Origin: an uncultured Selenomonadaceae bacterium
Lineage (GTDB): Bacteria > Bacillota > Negativicutes > Selenomonadales > Selenomonadaceae
Reading direction: 5' to 3'
Length of the DNA: 42,111 nt
Assembly: GCA_905234195.1 (NCBI GenBank)
Contig: CAJOFR010000014.1
Span: 1-42,111 of the forward strand
Of the stretch, positions 1 to 8,788 are shown one piece after another. The notes under the pieces were generated by a model, which did not search any database, was not told the DNA's origin, and saw only the letters and a list, made by a program, of their open reading frames with translations. Within the stretch, counting starts at the first letter, position 1, and each line of letters begins with the position of its first letter. A program made the position numbers and the translations under genes.

Positions 1-95
1 ACCGCTGTTTCAATTTTAAACTACGTATTTTTTAAAGTCAATATTTGCGGCTTATATCCCCATAGCTAAAGCTAGGGGTTTTACGCCGCCTTTTG
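1..95 (-). mobile_element. Left end of an IS200/IS605-family element (partial, runs off the window)
   Basis: An imperfect hairpin at 58-78 (on the minus strand CCCCTAGC, short loop, GCTATGGGG) closely resembles, from memory, the subterminal hairpin of IS608. On the minus strand the Rpn gene reads up to TTAT (96-99) and then departs from its family consensus. The hairpin begins 17 bases further on, with AAAA at its 5' foot. In IS608 the target tetranucleotide (TTAC) pairs with a guide (AAAG) at that position, so TTAT with AAAA is a consistent variant. The transposase genes would lie beyond position 1. The element call is an inference from end structure only. Confidence 0.6.
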
Positions 96-347
96 ATAAT
101 TCTTGCCCTCGCTGTCCGTCGCGAAGACGTCAAGAATCGCCGCGTGCCCGTACAAATTTTCAATGTCGTGTTGAGTTTCCAACTTCACCACGCGCAAATC
201 TTTTTTGTCCAGGATAATCCGCAAAATGTATTCGACGCCCTCCGGAAAATCCGCAAAACAAGCCTCGAAAAAAATATCATCCATCAAGCACAATTCCTGT
301 ACAATGTCCTTATACTTCTCAAGTAAAATTTCTTTGTCCATAGTCAA
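81..347 (-). pseudogene. Rpn-family PD-(D/E)XK nuclease/transposase, N-terminal fragment cut by an IS
   Basis: The 88-residue frame carries the N-terminal part of the Rpn (recombination-promoting nuclease, PD-(D/E)XK transposase-like) family: the LMDDIFF segment near residues 21-27 and LDVFATDSEGKNY near the end. Full-length members are roughly 250-300 residues and continue with the catalytic strand (N-I-E-I-Q type). Here that strand is replaced by QKAA and a stop, exactly where the IS-like end begins. The frame opens with TTG (345-347) overlapping the TGA of the upstream MBL gene, or with ATG at 339-341. It is the last gene of the gatC-gatA transcript. The product is probably inactive because the catalytic core is missing. 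Confidence 0.7.
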
Positions 348-1132
348 ATTTCCAAAACGCTACCCGTCGTCAAAAAATCTGCGCGAACTTTTTCGCCGGA
401 ACAATGACACAGCGCGAGTCTTCCGACGCCAAAATTTTTCAGCCCCGCCAAAGTTTTCGCAATGCGTTCGTCACTCGCGTCCGCCAAATGAATCCCGCCA
501 ATCACGCTTTTTATCGGCAGGTTTAGCCGCGCGCGGACGGTCTCGACGATATTCAGAATTCCCGCGTGCGAACAGCCGACAACCACCGCCACGCCGTCGC
601 CTTCGCGCAGAGCCAGACAAATTTCGTCGTCGAAGGTATCGGGGATTTTTTCCGCGCCGCGAACAAATTTTTCAGGGATAGTTTCAAAATCATGACGCCG
701 CTCAAAATTTCCCACGAGAAAAATATTTTCGTCAATCTCCAAAACGTCACGACAAATTTTCTGAACGACGCCCCAATTTTTTAGATCCGCCGCCGTGAAA
801 CCCGCGCCGCGATATTTGTAGCTACCTTCGGCGCGGGAAAATTTTTCACTCCAAAAATTTTCTCCGGTATAAATTTCGCGGGGCACAACGTGATTCAAAA
901 GCGCAGGAAACCCGCCGGCGTGGTCGTAGTGCGCATGACTCAACACGACAAAATCTATCTGCGTCAAGTCCACGCCCAACCGCGCCGCATTCTTCCACGC
1001 CAAACCCGTGTGCCCGCAATCGAAGAGAAAAATTTTTTTCGGCGTCTCCACAAAAATTGACAGACCGTGTTCGCTTTCGAGTTCAGGACAATTTTTACTA
1101 GTGTTTTCAATCAAAATTTGCAGACGAATCAT
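344..1132 (-). CDS. MBL-fold metallo-hydrolase (dihydropterin-synthase-like group)
   Basis: This 262-residue protein has the metallo-beta-lactamase metal motif HAHYDH at residues 66-71 (LSHAHYDHAGG). Further metal-ligand candidates are CSHAG near residue 188 and the late IGGIHL segment. The overall pattern (short N-terminal strand, FDCGHTG, then LSHAHYDHAGG, then GGIHL) matches the family annotated as 7,8-dihydropterin-6-methyl-4-(beta-D-ribofuranosyl)aminobenzene-5'-phosphate synthase-like. The true substrate in bacteria is generally unknown. There is no signal peptide, so it should be cytoplasmic. The start lies 3 bases after the gatA stop, and the stop overlaps the Rpn fragment start, so it reads as part of the same operon. 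The fold call is firm; the substrate is not. Confidence 0.75.
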   Translation of the reverse strand: MIRLQILIENTSKNCPELESEHGLSIFVETPKKIFLFDCGHTGLAWKNAARLGVDLTQIDFVVLSHAHYDHAGGFPALLNHVVPREIYTGENFWSEKFSRAEGSYKYRGAGFTAADLKNWGVVQKICRDVLEIDENIFLVGNFERRHDFETIPEKFVRGAEKIPDTFDDEICLALREGDGVAVVVGCSHAGILNIVETVRARLNLPIKSVIGGIHLADASDERIAKTLAGLKNFGVGRLALCHCSGEKVRADFLTTGSVLEI

Positions 1133-1135
1133 TTT

Positions 1136-2587
1136 TTACACAACCTTGTTGGAGAAATTTTGGCTCTGCTCGTAAGTGAACGCCGCGCGAATAATCGTCG
1201 CCTCGTCCAAAGCCTTGCCGATAAGCTGAAAACCAATGGGGAGGTTTTGGCTCGTGAATCCACAGGGTACAGAAATTCCCGGCAAGCCCGCAAGATTAAG
1301 CGGCACTGTGCAAACGTCCTGCAAATACATTTTCAGCGGGTCGGAAACCATTTCGCCAATCTTAAACGCGGCAGTCGGGGCAGTCGGCGCAAGAATCACG
1401 TCAACATTTTTGAAAGCGTCGGTGAAGTCTTTTTGAATCAGCGTCCGAACTTTTAACGCCTTCAAATAATAAGCGTCGTAATAGCCGGCACTCAAAGCGT
1501 AGTTGCCAATCATGATGCGCCGCTTGACTTCCTCGCCAAACTTTTCACTGCGCGTATTCGTCATCATCTCCACGACGTCCACGCCGTCCACGCGCGCGCC
1601 ATAGCTCACGCCGTCATAACGCTCAAGATTTGTGGCGGCCTCTGCGGGCGCGATAAGGTAGTAAGTCGAAATTGCAAACTCCGTGTGCGGCAAACTTATC
1701 TCGATAATTTCCGCGCCGAGATTTTCAAAAACTTTCGTCGCATTGATAACGGCGTCCTCTACTTCGGCGTCCATACCCTTCACGAAATATTCTTTAGGCA
1801 GTCCGATTTTCAAGCCCTTGACGTCAGAAATTAAACTCTTCGTAAAATCGGGGACAGCCGCCGCCGAGGAAGTCGAGTCCATTTCGTCATGACCGGCGAT
1901 AGAATTTAAAACATTCGCGCAGTCCGTCACGTCGCGGGTAATGGGTCCGATTTGGTCGAGTGACGACGCATAAGCAACAAGCCCGTAACGCGAAACTCTT
2001 CCGTAAGTGGGCTTGAGTCCGACGACGCCACAAAAACTTGCCGGCTGACGAATGGAGCCGCCGGTATCGGAGCCGAGCGCAAAAATTGTTTCGCCCGCCG
2101 CCACAGCCGCCGCACTTCCTCCCGAACTCCCGCCGGGCACGCGCGTAATGTCATGCGGATTTTTCGTGACGTGGAAACCGGAATTTTCCGTCGAGCCGCC
2201 CATTGCAAATTCGTCCAGATTAACCTTGCCGAGCACGACAGGATTTTGCGCGGATAATTTCTTGACAACGGTCGCGTCGTACGGCGGCACAAAGTTTTCA
2301 AGAATTTTCGACGCGCAAGTCGTCCTGATCCCCTTCGTGCAAATGTTATCCTTAATCGCGCAGGGGATGCCTTCCAGCGCGGAAATTTTTTCGCCACGAG
2401 AAATTTTTTCGTCGACGAGTTTCGCCGCCGCCTGCGCCTTATCCCGGGTTATTTCGAGATACGCGCCAATTTCCGATTCTCTTTCGTCAATCCGTTTCAA
2501 AACATCGGCAGTTAATTCCGCCGCGCTGATTTCTTTAGCCGCCAAAAGTTCGTGAAGTTCATGCGCCGTTTTTTTGTATAAGCCCAA
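1136..2587 (-). CDS. gatA: Glutamyl-/aspartyl-tRNA amidotransferase subunit A
   Basis: GatA supplies ammonia from glutamine so that GatCAB can convert Glu-tRNA(Gln) or Asp-tRNA(Asn) to the amidated form. The 483-residue length is normal. The amidase signature is complete: catalytic Lys79 in GIPCAIKDN, the Gly/Ser-rich loop [15 protein letters not shown] at about 151-165 with the cis-Ser, and nucleophile Ser178 in DTGGSIRQP. The start is TTG at 2585-2587, preceded by AAGGGGG with suitable spacing. It follows the acetolactate decarboxylase gene by 2 bases and belongs to the gatC transcript. No gatB follows in this window. Confidence 0.95.
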   Translation of the reverse strand: MGLYKKTAHELHELLAAKEISAAELTADVLKRIDERESEIGAYLEITRDKAQAAAKLVDEKISRGEKISALEGIPCAIKDNICTKGIRTTCASKILENFVPPYDATVVKKLSAQNPVVLGKVNLDEFAMGGSTENSGFHVTKNPHDITRVPGGSSGGSAAAVAAGETIFALGSDTGGSIRQPASFCGVVGLKPTYGRVSRYGLVAYASSLDQIGPITRDVTDCANVLNSIAGHDEMDSTSSAAAVPDFTKSLISDVKGLKIGLPKEYFVKGMDAEVEDAVINATKVFENLGAEIIEISLPHTEFAISTYYLIAPAEAATNLERYDGVSYGARVDGVDVVEMMTNTRSEKFGEEVKRRIMIGNYALSAGYYDAYYLKALKVRTLIQKDFTDAFKNVDVILAPTAPTAAFKIGEMVSDPLKMYLQDVCTVPLNLAGLPGISVPCGFTSQNLPIGFQLIGKALDEATIIRAAFTYEQSQNFSNKVV

Positions 2588-2589
2588 AA

Positions 2590-3414
2590 TTAATCCCCCT
2601 TAGTCGAATCATTTTCAGCCTTGCGAATATCTTCGCGCAGATCCGCCGCCAAATTCAAAGACTGAAAATCTTTTTTGTCCGGCAACTGCATTTTGAAACC
2701 GTCCGTCTTATCCAACTGCGCCTCGCCGCTTCTAATGTTCATGTTCAAAACGTGCCCGCCGGTCGTCTTGTCGTCTGAAATAAAATGGAAATGCCAGCCG
2801 ACAGTGTTCAGCTCGCTCATGTAATTCGGGCAGTACAAGCCGACAATCGTGCCGGAAACATTTTGTAAAGTCTCCTCGTGTTGGGTGGCTTGCAGAGCCT
2901 GCACCAAAGTCGGATAAGGTTTGCTTTGTCCGAGCTCACTGCGAATAATAATCTCGTTGAACGTCGCGGGCAATTTAATCATGTAAAAACTGTTCTTGCC
3001 GTGTTTTTCAACAGCCTCGTTCAAAATACTTTCGAGCGCAGATTTATCGGCGACATTGTTCAGTTTCACGGAAAAATCTCTCTCAAAAAAAGTCACGTTT
3101 GAAAAAGGTACGGTCGTCTTGTCGTCAGCAACCTGCACGTTACAATTTTGGAGAGCTTGATAAACGACGCCGTTCAGCACAATCATTTCGCCGTTGAGAC
3201 CCTTAAAAGTTCCAATGCCGATATCGCCAAACTTTTTCAAATCGCGGACTGTAATGTTGCCGTCGAAGTGACCGAGCGCAAGAGATTGGAGCAAAGCAAC
3301 CTGATAAACCGTTTCGCGGTCGGCACTTGTTGCGGAAGTCGTTGCGGCAGAGGCCGTGTTGAAAAGCATTGCACCGGTCAAAATAGATGCACCCAAAAGT
3401 TTTTTCAATTTCAT
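2590..3414 (-). CDS. budA: Alpha-acetolactate decarboxylase with a signal peptide
   Basis: This enzyme converts alpha-acetolactate to acetoin and CO2. The 274 residues start with a typical signal peptide: a KLKK n-region, a hydrophobic stretch at 7-20 and an ASA/ATT cleavage site near residue 23. The mature part has the family pattern [15 protein letters not shown] (68-82) and [16 protein letters not shown] (206-221). Zinc ligands would be His208, His210 and His221, with the same 2 and 11 residue spacing as the Brevibacillus enzyme. Arg158 in IIIRSE is the likely substrate arginine. An AGGAGG site lies 8 bases before the ATG. It sits between gatC and gatA, an unexpected position. Secreted versions of the enzyme are known, so the signal peptide is plausible. 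Confidence 0.9.
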   Translation of the reverse strand: MKLKKLLGASILTGAMLFNTASAATTSATSADRETVYQVALLQSLALGHFDGNITVRDLKKFGDIGIGTFKGLNGEMIVLNGVVYQALQNCNVQVADDKTTVPFSNVTFFERDFSVKLNNVADKSALESILNEAVEKHGKNSFYMIKLPATFNEIIIRSELGQSKPYPTLVQALQATQHEETLQNVSGTIVGLYCPNYMSELNTVGWHFHFISDDKTTGGHVLNMNIRSGEAQLDKTDGFKMQLPDKKDFQSLNLAADLREDIRKAENDSTKGD

Positions 3415-3430
3415 TTTAAAATCCTCCTAA

Positions 3431-3721
3431 TCATTCTTCGAGAACGCGCGGCACTTTGAAATAACCGTCTTCTTTCAGCGGCGCATTCGAGAGAGCAAGT
3501 TCGCGGTCGAGTGACGGTTTAATTTTGTCTTCGCGAAAAACATTTTGCATAGGCAACGCGTAAGTCGTCGGCTCAATGTTCGTCGTGTCGATAGCCTGCA
3601 GATTTTCGACGTACGTCAAAAATTTATCGAGCTGTTCGACAACCTGCGCGGATTCGTCTTCACGAATTTTCAGCCGCGATAAACTTGCAACAGTCTTGAT
3701 GTCCCTTTCGGTAACCTTCAT
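3431..3721 (-). CDS. gatC: Glutamyl-/aspartyl-tRNA amidotransferase subunit C
   Basis: GatC is the small subunit that wraps around GatA and stabilises the GatCAB complex. The 96-residue frame shows the family pattern: an N-terminal helix with VASLSRLKI, then DKFLTYVENLQAIDTTNIEPT, and a C-terminal segment ending in GYFKVPRVLE. It is the first gene of its operon, preceded by AAAGGGGGG and by a good housekeeping-type promoter at 3753-3782. The downstream order is gatC, acetolactate decarboxylase, gatA, an MBL hydrolase and then the interrupted Rpn gene. Confidence 0.93.
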   Translation of the reverse strand: MKVTERDIKTVASLSRLKIREDESAQVVEQLDKFLTYVENLQAIDTTNIEPTTYALPMQNVFREDKIKPSLDRELALSNAPLKEDGYFKVPRVLEE

Positions 3722-3752
3722 GAAAAATAATCCCCCCTTTCAACATAACCGA

Positions 3753-3782
3753 ATTATATCACATTAATGCTGTATTGGACAA
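3753..3782 (-). promoter_or_regulatory. Sigma-A-type promoter of the gatC operon
   Basis: On the minus strand there is TTGTCC (3777-3782), an 18-base spacer and a perfect TATAAT (3753-3758), placed 31 bases before the gatC ATG. It lies between the nrdD terminator and gatC. Confidence 0.65.
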
Positions 3783-3818
3783 AAAAATTTCCCAAGTCGA
3801 AAAAATTTTCGTCTTGGG
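3781..3818 (-). terminator. Rho-independent terminator after nrdD
   Basis: On the minus strand CCCAAG and CTTGGG arms (3791-3796 and 3813-3818) enclose an AT-rich inner stem CGAAAA/TTTTCG and are followed by seven T (3781-3787). It lies about 20 bases after the nrdD stop, which shows that nrdD really ends there. The T-run overlaps the -35 box of the gatC promoter. Confidence 0.8.
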
Positions 3819-3836
3819 ATTAATTACGGAAAAATT

Positions 3837-6020
3837 TTATTTCAGCCTGTCAATGTGGAAAATTCCTCGTTCAATTTCTTTTCTGTGGCAGTGCGGACAC
3901 TCGTTGGCGATAATGCCGGTGTAGCCGCAAACGGGATCTCTGTCTACGGGGTGATTGATAGAAAAATATCCCATGTCAGCGTCGTGCATTGCGCGGACGA
4001 CGGCTTCAAACGCGGAAATATTTTTCGTCGGGTCGCCGTCCATTTCTATATAAGCGATATGCCCGGCGTTTTCCAGTGCGTGATACGGTGCCTCTATTTG
4101 AATTTTGTCGTGCGCGCAGATTGGGAAGTAAACAGGCACGTGGCTGGAGTTCGTCATATAATCGCGGTCAGTCACTCCTTTAATCGAGCCGTATTTTTTT
4201 CTATTGGCGCGCTGAAATTGTCCGGCGGTGGATTCTGCGGGTGTCCCGAACGTCGTCCAATTTCTCCTTTCGAGTTTCGTATACTCGTCAGTTTTTTCGC
4301 GCAGGTGCTTGACGATTTTCAAACCGAGTTCCTGCGCCTCTGCACTCTGCCCGTGATGTTTGCCGATTAACGCCACGAGACATTCAGCCAGCCCACAAAA
4401 TCCAATCGAATACGACGCATGTTTCAAGACGTCCTTAATTTTATCCGTCGGCTTCAGTTTATCGGAGCCCATCCAAACTCCTTGCCCCATGAGGAAAGGA
4501 AAATTATAGACGTGCTTTTCTTCGATTGTCTTCAAGCGGAAAAGCAAATAGTCATGGCAGATTTTAATATACTTGTCGTACAGCCGGAAAAATTCTTCGA
4601 GGTCGCCCTTCGCCTCCAACGCAAGCTTAGGCAAATTAATCGTCACGAAGGCAAAATTTCCGCGCGAGCCCGATTCTTCCGGTCCGTTGACATTCGCCAT
4701 AACTCTTGTCCTGCAACCCATAGTTGCGATATAACTGTTATAATCACCTTTTTTGTAATACTGCAAATTGTACGGCGCGTCAAGATTAACAAAATTCGGG
4801 AAGAGACGTTTCGCGCTGACCTTGCACGCTTGACGGAACAAATCATAATTCGGGTCGCCAACATTATAGTTCACGCCGTCTTTCAGCTGAAAAACAGAAA
4901 TGGGAAAAATGGGAGTTTCGCCGTTGCCCAAGCCTGCCTCAATCGCGTTTAACACTTCACGAATCGCTAGCCGACCTTCGGGGCTCGTATCCATACCATA
5001 GTTTATAGAGCTGAAAGGAACTTGCGCGCCCGCCCTGGAATGCAAAGTGTTAAAATTATGAATGAGAGCCTCCATAGCTTGATGAGTTTCCTCTTCGACG
5101 TCCAGGCAAGCTTGACGATAAATTTTCTTCGCCAATTTTTCCGAACCGACTATTTCTGTTAAATTTTTTATCGCGGCGGGATTTTCGCCCTCCGAATAAG
5201 TGCAGACGTCGAAATTAATTTCTGCAGCCGGTGTGACTTCGCAAAACTCGCAAGCCCTTCTTATTTCCGCCTTGATTATTTTTTTAAAAGATTTTCTCAC
5301 GCCTTCAGCCATCGCATAATCAAAAGCGTTTATGCTTTGACCGCCGAACATATCGTTTTGATTAGACTGAATTGCTATACACGCCAAAGACGCGTAGGAA
5401 CGAATTGAGTTTGGCTCGCGCAAAAATCCGTGCCCCGTCGAAAATCCGCCGTGAAAAAGTTTCAACAAATCTATCTGGCAACAATTCAAGGTTATCAAAC
5501 TAAAATCTTTGTCGTGTATATGAATCCAGTCTTCTTTGTCCGCCGTCGCGTACTCTTCAGGCAAAACATAATTGTCGACGAAATGCTTTGCCCCTTCCGC
5601 GCCGAGTTTGAGCATAATTCCCATTGACGCATCCGTATTGATATTTGCGTTGTCGCGTTTTAAATCCACGTCAACAGAATTTGCGAAAAAAATGTCGCGG
5701 TAGGTATCCATCAGCTTTTTTTGAGCAAGCCGCCGCTGCGCATGTTTTTCGCGGTACAAAATAAATTGCTTGGCGACGTCAAAAAAACCATGCGTCATTA
5801 GCTCCTTTTCGACTTGATCCTGAATTTCTTCGACTCCTATGCTTTCGTTCTCGGAAATCGCTGACTCAACGGAAGTCGTGACGCGCTCCACGTCGTCCGG
5901 CGCAAGTTCATCTCTTGGCGTGCTCGCGTCGCGGTTGGCACCGGCAATGGCATTAAAAATTTTCCTGCGGTCATAATCAACAGTATTGCCCGAACGCTTT
6001 ACGACACTTTTTAATTTCAC
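3837..6020 (-). CDS. nrdD: Anaerobic (class III) ribonucleoside-triphosphate reductase, lacking the C-terminal glycyl-radical segment
   Basis: The class III reductase makes dNTPs without oxygen, using a glycyl radical installed by NrdG. An ATP-cone fills about residues 1-90. The catalytic barrel contains the thiyl-radical cysteine in MGCRTRVMANVNG and the conserved TPAES loop. The C-terminus reads VDRDPVCGYTG, then NECPHCHRKE, and stops at HIDRLK. In family members known to me this zinc region is followed by about 40 residues carrying the radical glycine (R-I-T-G-Y or R-V-C-G-Y-L). That part is absent here, and only three zinc-site cysteines are visible. The stop is TAA followed by a terminator, so no read-through is apparent. 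The first possible start is GTG at 6029, but GTG at 6020 sits better behind AAAGGAG. No nrdG is in the window. Confidence 0.9.
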   Translation of the reverse strand: MKLKSVVKRSGNTVDYDRRKIFNAIAGANRDASTPRDELAPDDVERVTTSVESAISENESIGVEEIQDQVEKELMTHGFFDVAKQFILYREKHAQRRLAQKKLMDTYRDIFFANSVDVDLKRDNANINTDASMGIMLKLGAEGAKHFVDNYVLPEEYATADKEDWIHIHDKDFSLITLNCCQIDLLKLFHGGFSTGHGFLREPNSIRSYASLACIAIQSNQNDMFGGQSINAFDYAMAEGVRKSFKKIIKAEIRRACEFCEVTPAAEINFDVCTYSEGENPAAIKNLTEIVGSEKLAKKIYRQACLDVEEETHQAMEALIHNFNTLHSRAGAQVPFSSINYGMDTSPEGRLAIREVLNAIEAGLGNGETPIFPISVFQLKDGVNYNVGDPNYDLFRQACKVSAKRLFPNFVNLDAPYNLQYYKKGDYNSYIATMGCRTRVMANVNGPEESGSRGNFAFVTINLPKLALEAKGDLEEFFRLYDKYIKICHDYLLFRLKTIEEKHVYNFPFLMGQGVWMGSDKLKPTDKIKDVLKHASYSIGFCGLAECLVALIGKHHGQSAEAQELGLKIVKHLREKTDEYTKLERRNWTTFGTPAESTAGQFQRANRKKYGSIKGVTDRDYMTNSSHVPVYFPICAHDKIQIEAPYHALENAGHIAYIEMDGDPTKNISAFEAVVRAMHDADMGYFSINHPVDRDPVCGYTGIIANECPHCHRKEIERGIFHIDRLK

Positions 6021-6176
6021 TGCCTCCACTCTCCTTTCTTAAAGGTTTTCCACATATTTTACCAAAGAAAAATTTTGTAGACAAATTAGAGAATCTAAGC
6101 TAGAGCTACCTTGAGGGATTAAAAGCCCTGTTTGAAAGTGATTCGCCGTTTTTTTCGACTTGAAGGCGATTTGACA

Positions 6177-6205
6177 TTTACAAAGCGCGCCAAAGCTGAT
6201 AAAAT
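6177..6205 (+). promoter_or_regulatory. Promoter of the rubredoxin/rubrerythrin fusion gene
   Basis: TTTACA (6177-6182), a 17-base spacer and TAAAAT (6200-6205) lie 40 bases before the TTG start at 6246. The site falls inside the open frame that extends back to 6132, which argues that the longer frame is not translated. Confidence 0.6.
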
Positions 6206-6245
6206 AAATTCAGCTAGAAAAAAAATTTTTTTGGGAGGGTTTATC

Positions 6246-7427
6246 TTGGATAGCAAAGTGATGTTTAACATTCAGTACGGGCTTTTTGTTTTGAGCGCGA
6301 AGTCCGACGAAAAAGACAATGCCTGCATAATCAACACGGTCACTCAAGTTACGGCGGCTCCGGTCTCGAAAGACAGAATCTCTATCGCCGTGAACAAAAA
6401 GAATTTCACTCACGACATTATCGCGGCGACGAAAAAATTCACCGTGTCTATTATCAGCGAGGCGGCAAGTTTCGAGCTGTTCAAGCATTTTGGTTTTCAG
6501 AGCGGCAAAGACGTCGACAAGTTCAAAGATTTTGACAAAGTTCAGCGCACGGCGAACGGCACCCTTGCCATAACCGAAGGCACAAACTCTTTTATCAGCG
6601 CGGACGTTATTCAGCAGGTCGAACTGGATACGCATTCGATTTTTATCGCTGAAGTTGTCGATATGGAAAAGCTCAATGATATTCCGTCGGCGACGTACAA
6701 TTTTTATCAGGCGAATATCAAACCGAAACCCGCGCCCGTCGGCAAAACCGAAGACGGCAAAACTATTTGGCGTTGCAGGATTTGCGGTTACGAGTATGTC
6801 GGTGAAGAAATACCCGCCGATTTTATTTGCCCGATTTGCAAACACCCGTCGACAGATTTTGAAAAAGTTGTTCCCGTCAAAAAATCTGACACCAAGACGC
6901 TTGCCGGAACCAAGACCGAAAAAAATTTGTGGGAGGCCTTCGCCGGAGAATCTCAAGCGCGAAATAAATATACTTATTATGCGTCCGTCGCGAAGAAGAA
7001 CGGCTACGAACAAATTGCCGCGCTCTTCCTCAAGACCGCCGAAAACGAAAAGGAGCATGCAAAACTTTGGTTTAAGGCTCTCGGCGAACTCGGCGATACC
7101 CCGACGAATCTTTTGCACGCGGCGGAAGGCGAAAATTTTGAGTGGACGAATATGTATGCCCGCATGGCGCGCGAAGCTGACGAGGAAGGTTTCCCCGAAT
7201 TGGCGGAACAGTTTAGAGGCGTCGCGGCGATTGAAAAGCATCACGAGGAACGCTACCGCAAACTTTTGAAGAACGTCGAGGCGCAGGAGGTTTTCAAGAA
7301 AGCCGGCGTCCAAATTTGGGAGTGCCGCAACTGCGGTCATATCGTCGTGGGCACCGCCGCGCCGGACGTCTGCCCCGTCTGCAAGCACGCCCAAAGTTAT
7401 TTTGAAATCAACGCGGAAAATTATTGA
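6246..7427 (+). CDS. Flavin reductase-rubredoxin-rubrerythrin-rubredoxin fusion protein
   Basis: This multidomain protein of 393 residues probably reduces hydrogen peroxide or oxygen in the cytoplasm. Residues 1-150 are a flavin reductase (FMN-binding) domain like that of high-molecular-weight rubredoxin. A rubredoxin-like knuckle pair follows near 171-205 (CRICGYEY and CPICKHP). A rubrerythrin four-helix diiron domain spans about 220-350, with the helix motifs [23 protein letters not shown] and EKHHEERY. A final rubredoxin-like module has CRNCGH and CPVCKHA. Electrons could pass from NAD(P)H through FMN and the Fe centres to the diiron site within one chain. The start is TTG at 6246 behind GGGAGG; the open frame continues upstream to 6132 but lacks a start context there. 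Its 3' end overlaps the convergent MBL gene by 20 bases. Confidence 0.88.
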   Translation: MDSKVMFNIQYGLFVLSAKSDEKDNACIINTVTQVTAAPVSKDRISIAVNKKNFTHDIIAATKKFTVSIISEAASFELFKHFGFQSGKDVDKFKDFDKVQRTANGTLAITEGTNSFISADVIQQVELDTHSIFIAEVVDMEKLNDIPSATYNFYQANIKPKPAPVGKTEDGKTIWRCRICGYEYVGEEIPADFICPICKHPSTDFEKVVPVKKSDTKTLAGTKTEKNLWEAFAGESQARNKYTYYASVAKKNGYEQIAALFLKTAENEKEHAKLWFKALGELGDTPTNLLHAAEGENFEWTNMYARMAREADEEGFPELAEQFRGVAAIEKHHEERYRKLLKNVEAQEVFKKAGVQIWECRNCGHIVVGTAAPDVCPVCKHAQSYFEINAENY

Positions 7428-8049
7428 ACCACGCGCGGGATTTTTCGTCGTGCACGGTAGTCGGCGGCGTGTGACCGGAAAGTAGAATCGTTTCGTCGGG
7501 CAGCGTCAAAATTTTTTGCTTGATGTCCGCGAACAAAATTTCCTCATCGCCGCCGTAAAAATCCGTGCGCCCGTAGCTCCCAAGAAAAATCGAATCGCCG
7601 ACAAAGGCAACGCCGTCACGCGCGCTGTAAAAAATCGCGCCGTCCGTCGTGTGCCCTGCGACCGGAATTAATTTCAAACCAAAGCTCGGTTTGTCGTCCA
7701 AAAAAATTTCGCTGTAGTCTTCAAGAAAAATCACGTCGTCCAACGTCATGTTCAGACCGAACTGCGCGGATAAATTCCAGACAGGGTTTTCGACGTAAGC
7801 GCGCCCGTTTTTTTGCATGCAGATTGAGATTTTCAGCGCGCGTTGAATTTCGGCGGCGGCTCCAATGTGATCAAAATGCCCGTGCGTCAACAAAATCTTT
7901 TCGATTGTAAAATTTTTCTCGTCGATTATTTTCAGGAGTCTCGACGCCTGCGCGCCGGGGTCAATCAAAAATCCGTGAAGAGTTTCGTCGTCGACGTAGA
8001 AATAAGCGTTCGTCGCGAAGATGCCTTGAACTTCAACAAGAAGAATCAT
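7408..8049 (-). CDS. MBL-fold hydrolase, glyoxalase II-like
   Basis: The 213-residue protein carries [12 protein letters not shown] with metal ligands His56, His58, Asp60 and His61, then [15 protein letters not shown] and a late SGHTPPTT. This is the compact hydroxyacylglutathione hydrolase-like (YcbL) pattern. Such proteins hydrolyse thioesters or related substrates, but the natural substrate here cannot be read from sequence. No signal peptide is present. It lies 15 bases after the DsbA/FrnE-like gene on the same strand and is likely cotranscribed with it from the promoter at 8789-8816. Confidence 0.8.
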   Translation of the reverse strand: MILLVEVQGIFATNAYFYVDDETLHGFLIDPGAQASRLLKIIDEKNFTIEKILLTHGHFDHIGAAAEIQRALKISICMQKNGRAYVENPVWNLSAQFGLNMTLDDVIFLEDYSEIFLDDKPSFGLKLIPVAGHTTDGAIFYSARDGVAFVGDSIFLGSYGRTDFYGGDEEILFADIKQKILTLPDETILLSGHTPPTTVHDEKSRAWFNNFPR

Positions 8050-8064
8050 TTTAGCGCACCTGCC

Positions 8065-8757
8065 TTAACCTTCAAACCTGCAACCGTTTGGACCGCAAGT
8101 CATTCCGTTCAGTTCGTCGAGGTCGGAATTTTCGGCTAGATAATCTTCAATCGCCTGCTTGATAACTTCGACGGGTTGCGCGCCGGAAAGAGCGTATTTT
8201 CTGCCGACGACGAAATAGGGCACGCCGTGAATACCGAGCATTGCGGCTTCGTGTTCGTCAGCGCGAACTTCGGCGGCGTATTTGTCACTTGAAAGCACCG
8301 CGTCGACTTCGGCGGCGTCAAGGTCACAATCTGCGGCGATTTTTTTCAGCACGTCGAAATTGCTAAGCTCAAGATTTTTCGTAAAGTAGGCGTCGAAGAG
8401 TTTGGAAATAATTTCGTTATGCCCGCGCTCCTGCGCAAGTTTCGTGAGGCGAAGAGCGTCGAAAGTGTTCGTGTATTGAGTCGTCGCGTACTTGAAATCA
8501 ATTCCCTCGCGGCGTCCCATTAAAGAAATTTGCTCGACGCGTTGGGCGGCCTCGTCGTAAGTCATTCCGTATTTCGCGGCGAAACGATCGATCGTTGACG
8601 AAACAACTTTTTTATCGGCGGTGGGGTCGAGCTCAAAACTTTTGAACTCAATTTCGATTTTATCACCGCCCGGAATTTCAGCGATAGCCTTTTCCAATCT
8701 TTTTTCGCCAATGTAGCAGAACGGGCAGGCGTAATCAGACCAAACCTCAATTTTCAA
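8065..8757 (-). CDS. DsbA-family/FrnE-like thiol oxidoreductase, cytoplasmic
   Basis: The protein begins KIEVWSDYACPFCYIGEKRL, with a thioredoxin-fold CPFC pair at residues 11-14. It continues with the helical insert typical of FrnE/2-hydroxychromene isomerase-like DsbA relatives, and the cis-proline loop is GIHGVPYFVV. The C-terminal tail has an additional CGPNGC pair, as seen in FrnE-type proteins. There is no signal peptide, so it should act in the cytosol in disulfide handling or redox stress. The frame is open up to 8895, but the start is most likely TTG at 8755-8757 (about 230 residues), behind AGGAAGGAAG and downstream of a TATAAT box. An ATG at 8790 would overlap that promoter. Confidence 0.82.
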   Translation of the reverse strand: MKIEVWSDYACPFCYIGEKRLEKAIAEIPGGDKIEIEFKSFELDPTADKKVVSSTIDRFAAKYGMTYDEAAQRVEQISLMGRREGIDFKYATTQYTNTFDALRLTKLAQERGHNEIISKLFDAYFTKNLELSNFDVLKKIAADCDLDAAEVDAVLSSDKYAAEVRADEHEAAMLGIHGVPYFVVGRKYALSGAQPVEVIKQAIEDYLAENSDLDELNGMTCGPNGCRFEG

Positions 8758-8788
8758 AATGCATCTTCCTTCCTGAAAAATATCTTTC

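Noticed and set aside
344-1132. Metallo-beta-lactamase (antibiotic resistance)
   Set aside because: No signal peptide, and the layout matches the dihydropterin-synthase-like housekeeping group.
3720-3840. Selenocysteine or frameshift rescue of the NrdD C-terminus
   Set aside because: The stop is TAA and not TGA. Both other frames close soon after, and neither gives an R-x-x-G-Y motif.
4650-4860. Frames on either strand inside nrdD, purL and flagellin that look like ORFs
   Set aside because: They are shadows in other frames, with Arg/Phe-rich low-quality translations, no ribosome sites and no recognisable motifs.
6132-6245. N-terminal extension of the rubrerythrin fusion
   Set aside because: The sequence before 6246 is not family-like, lacks a ribosome site and contains the promoter at 6177-6205.
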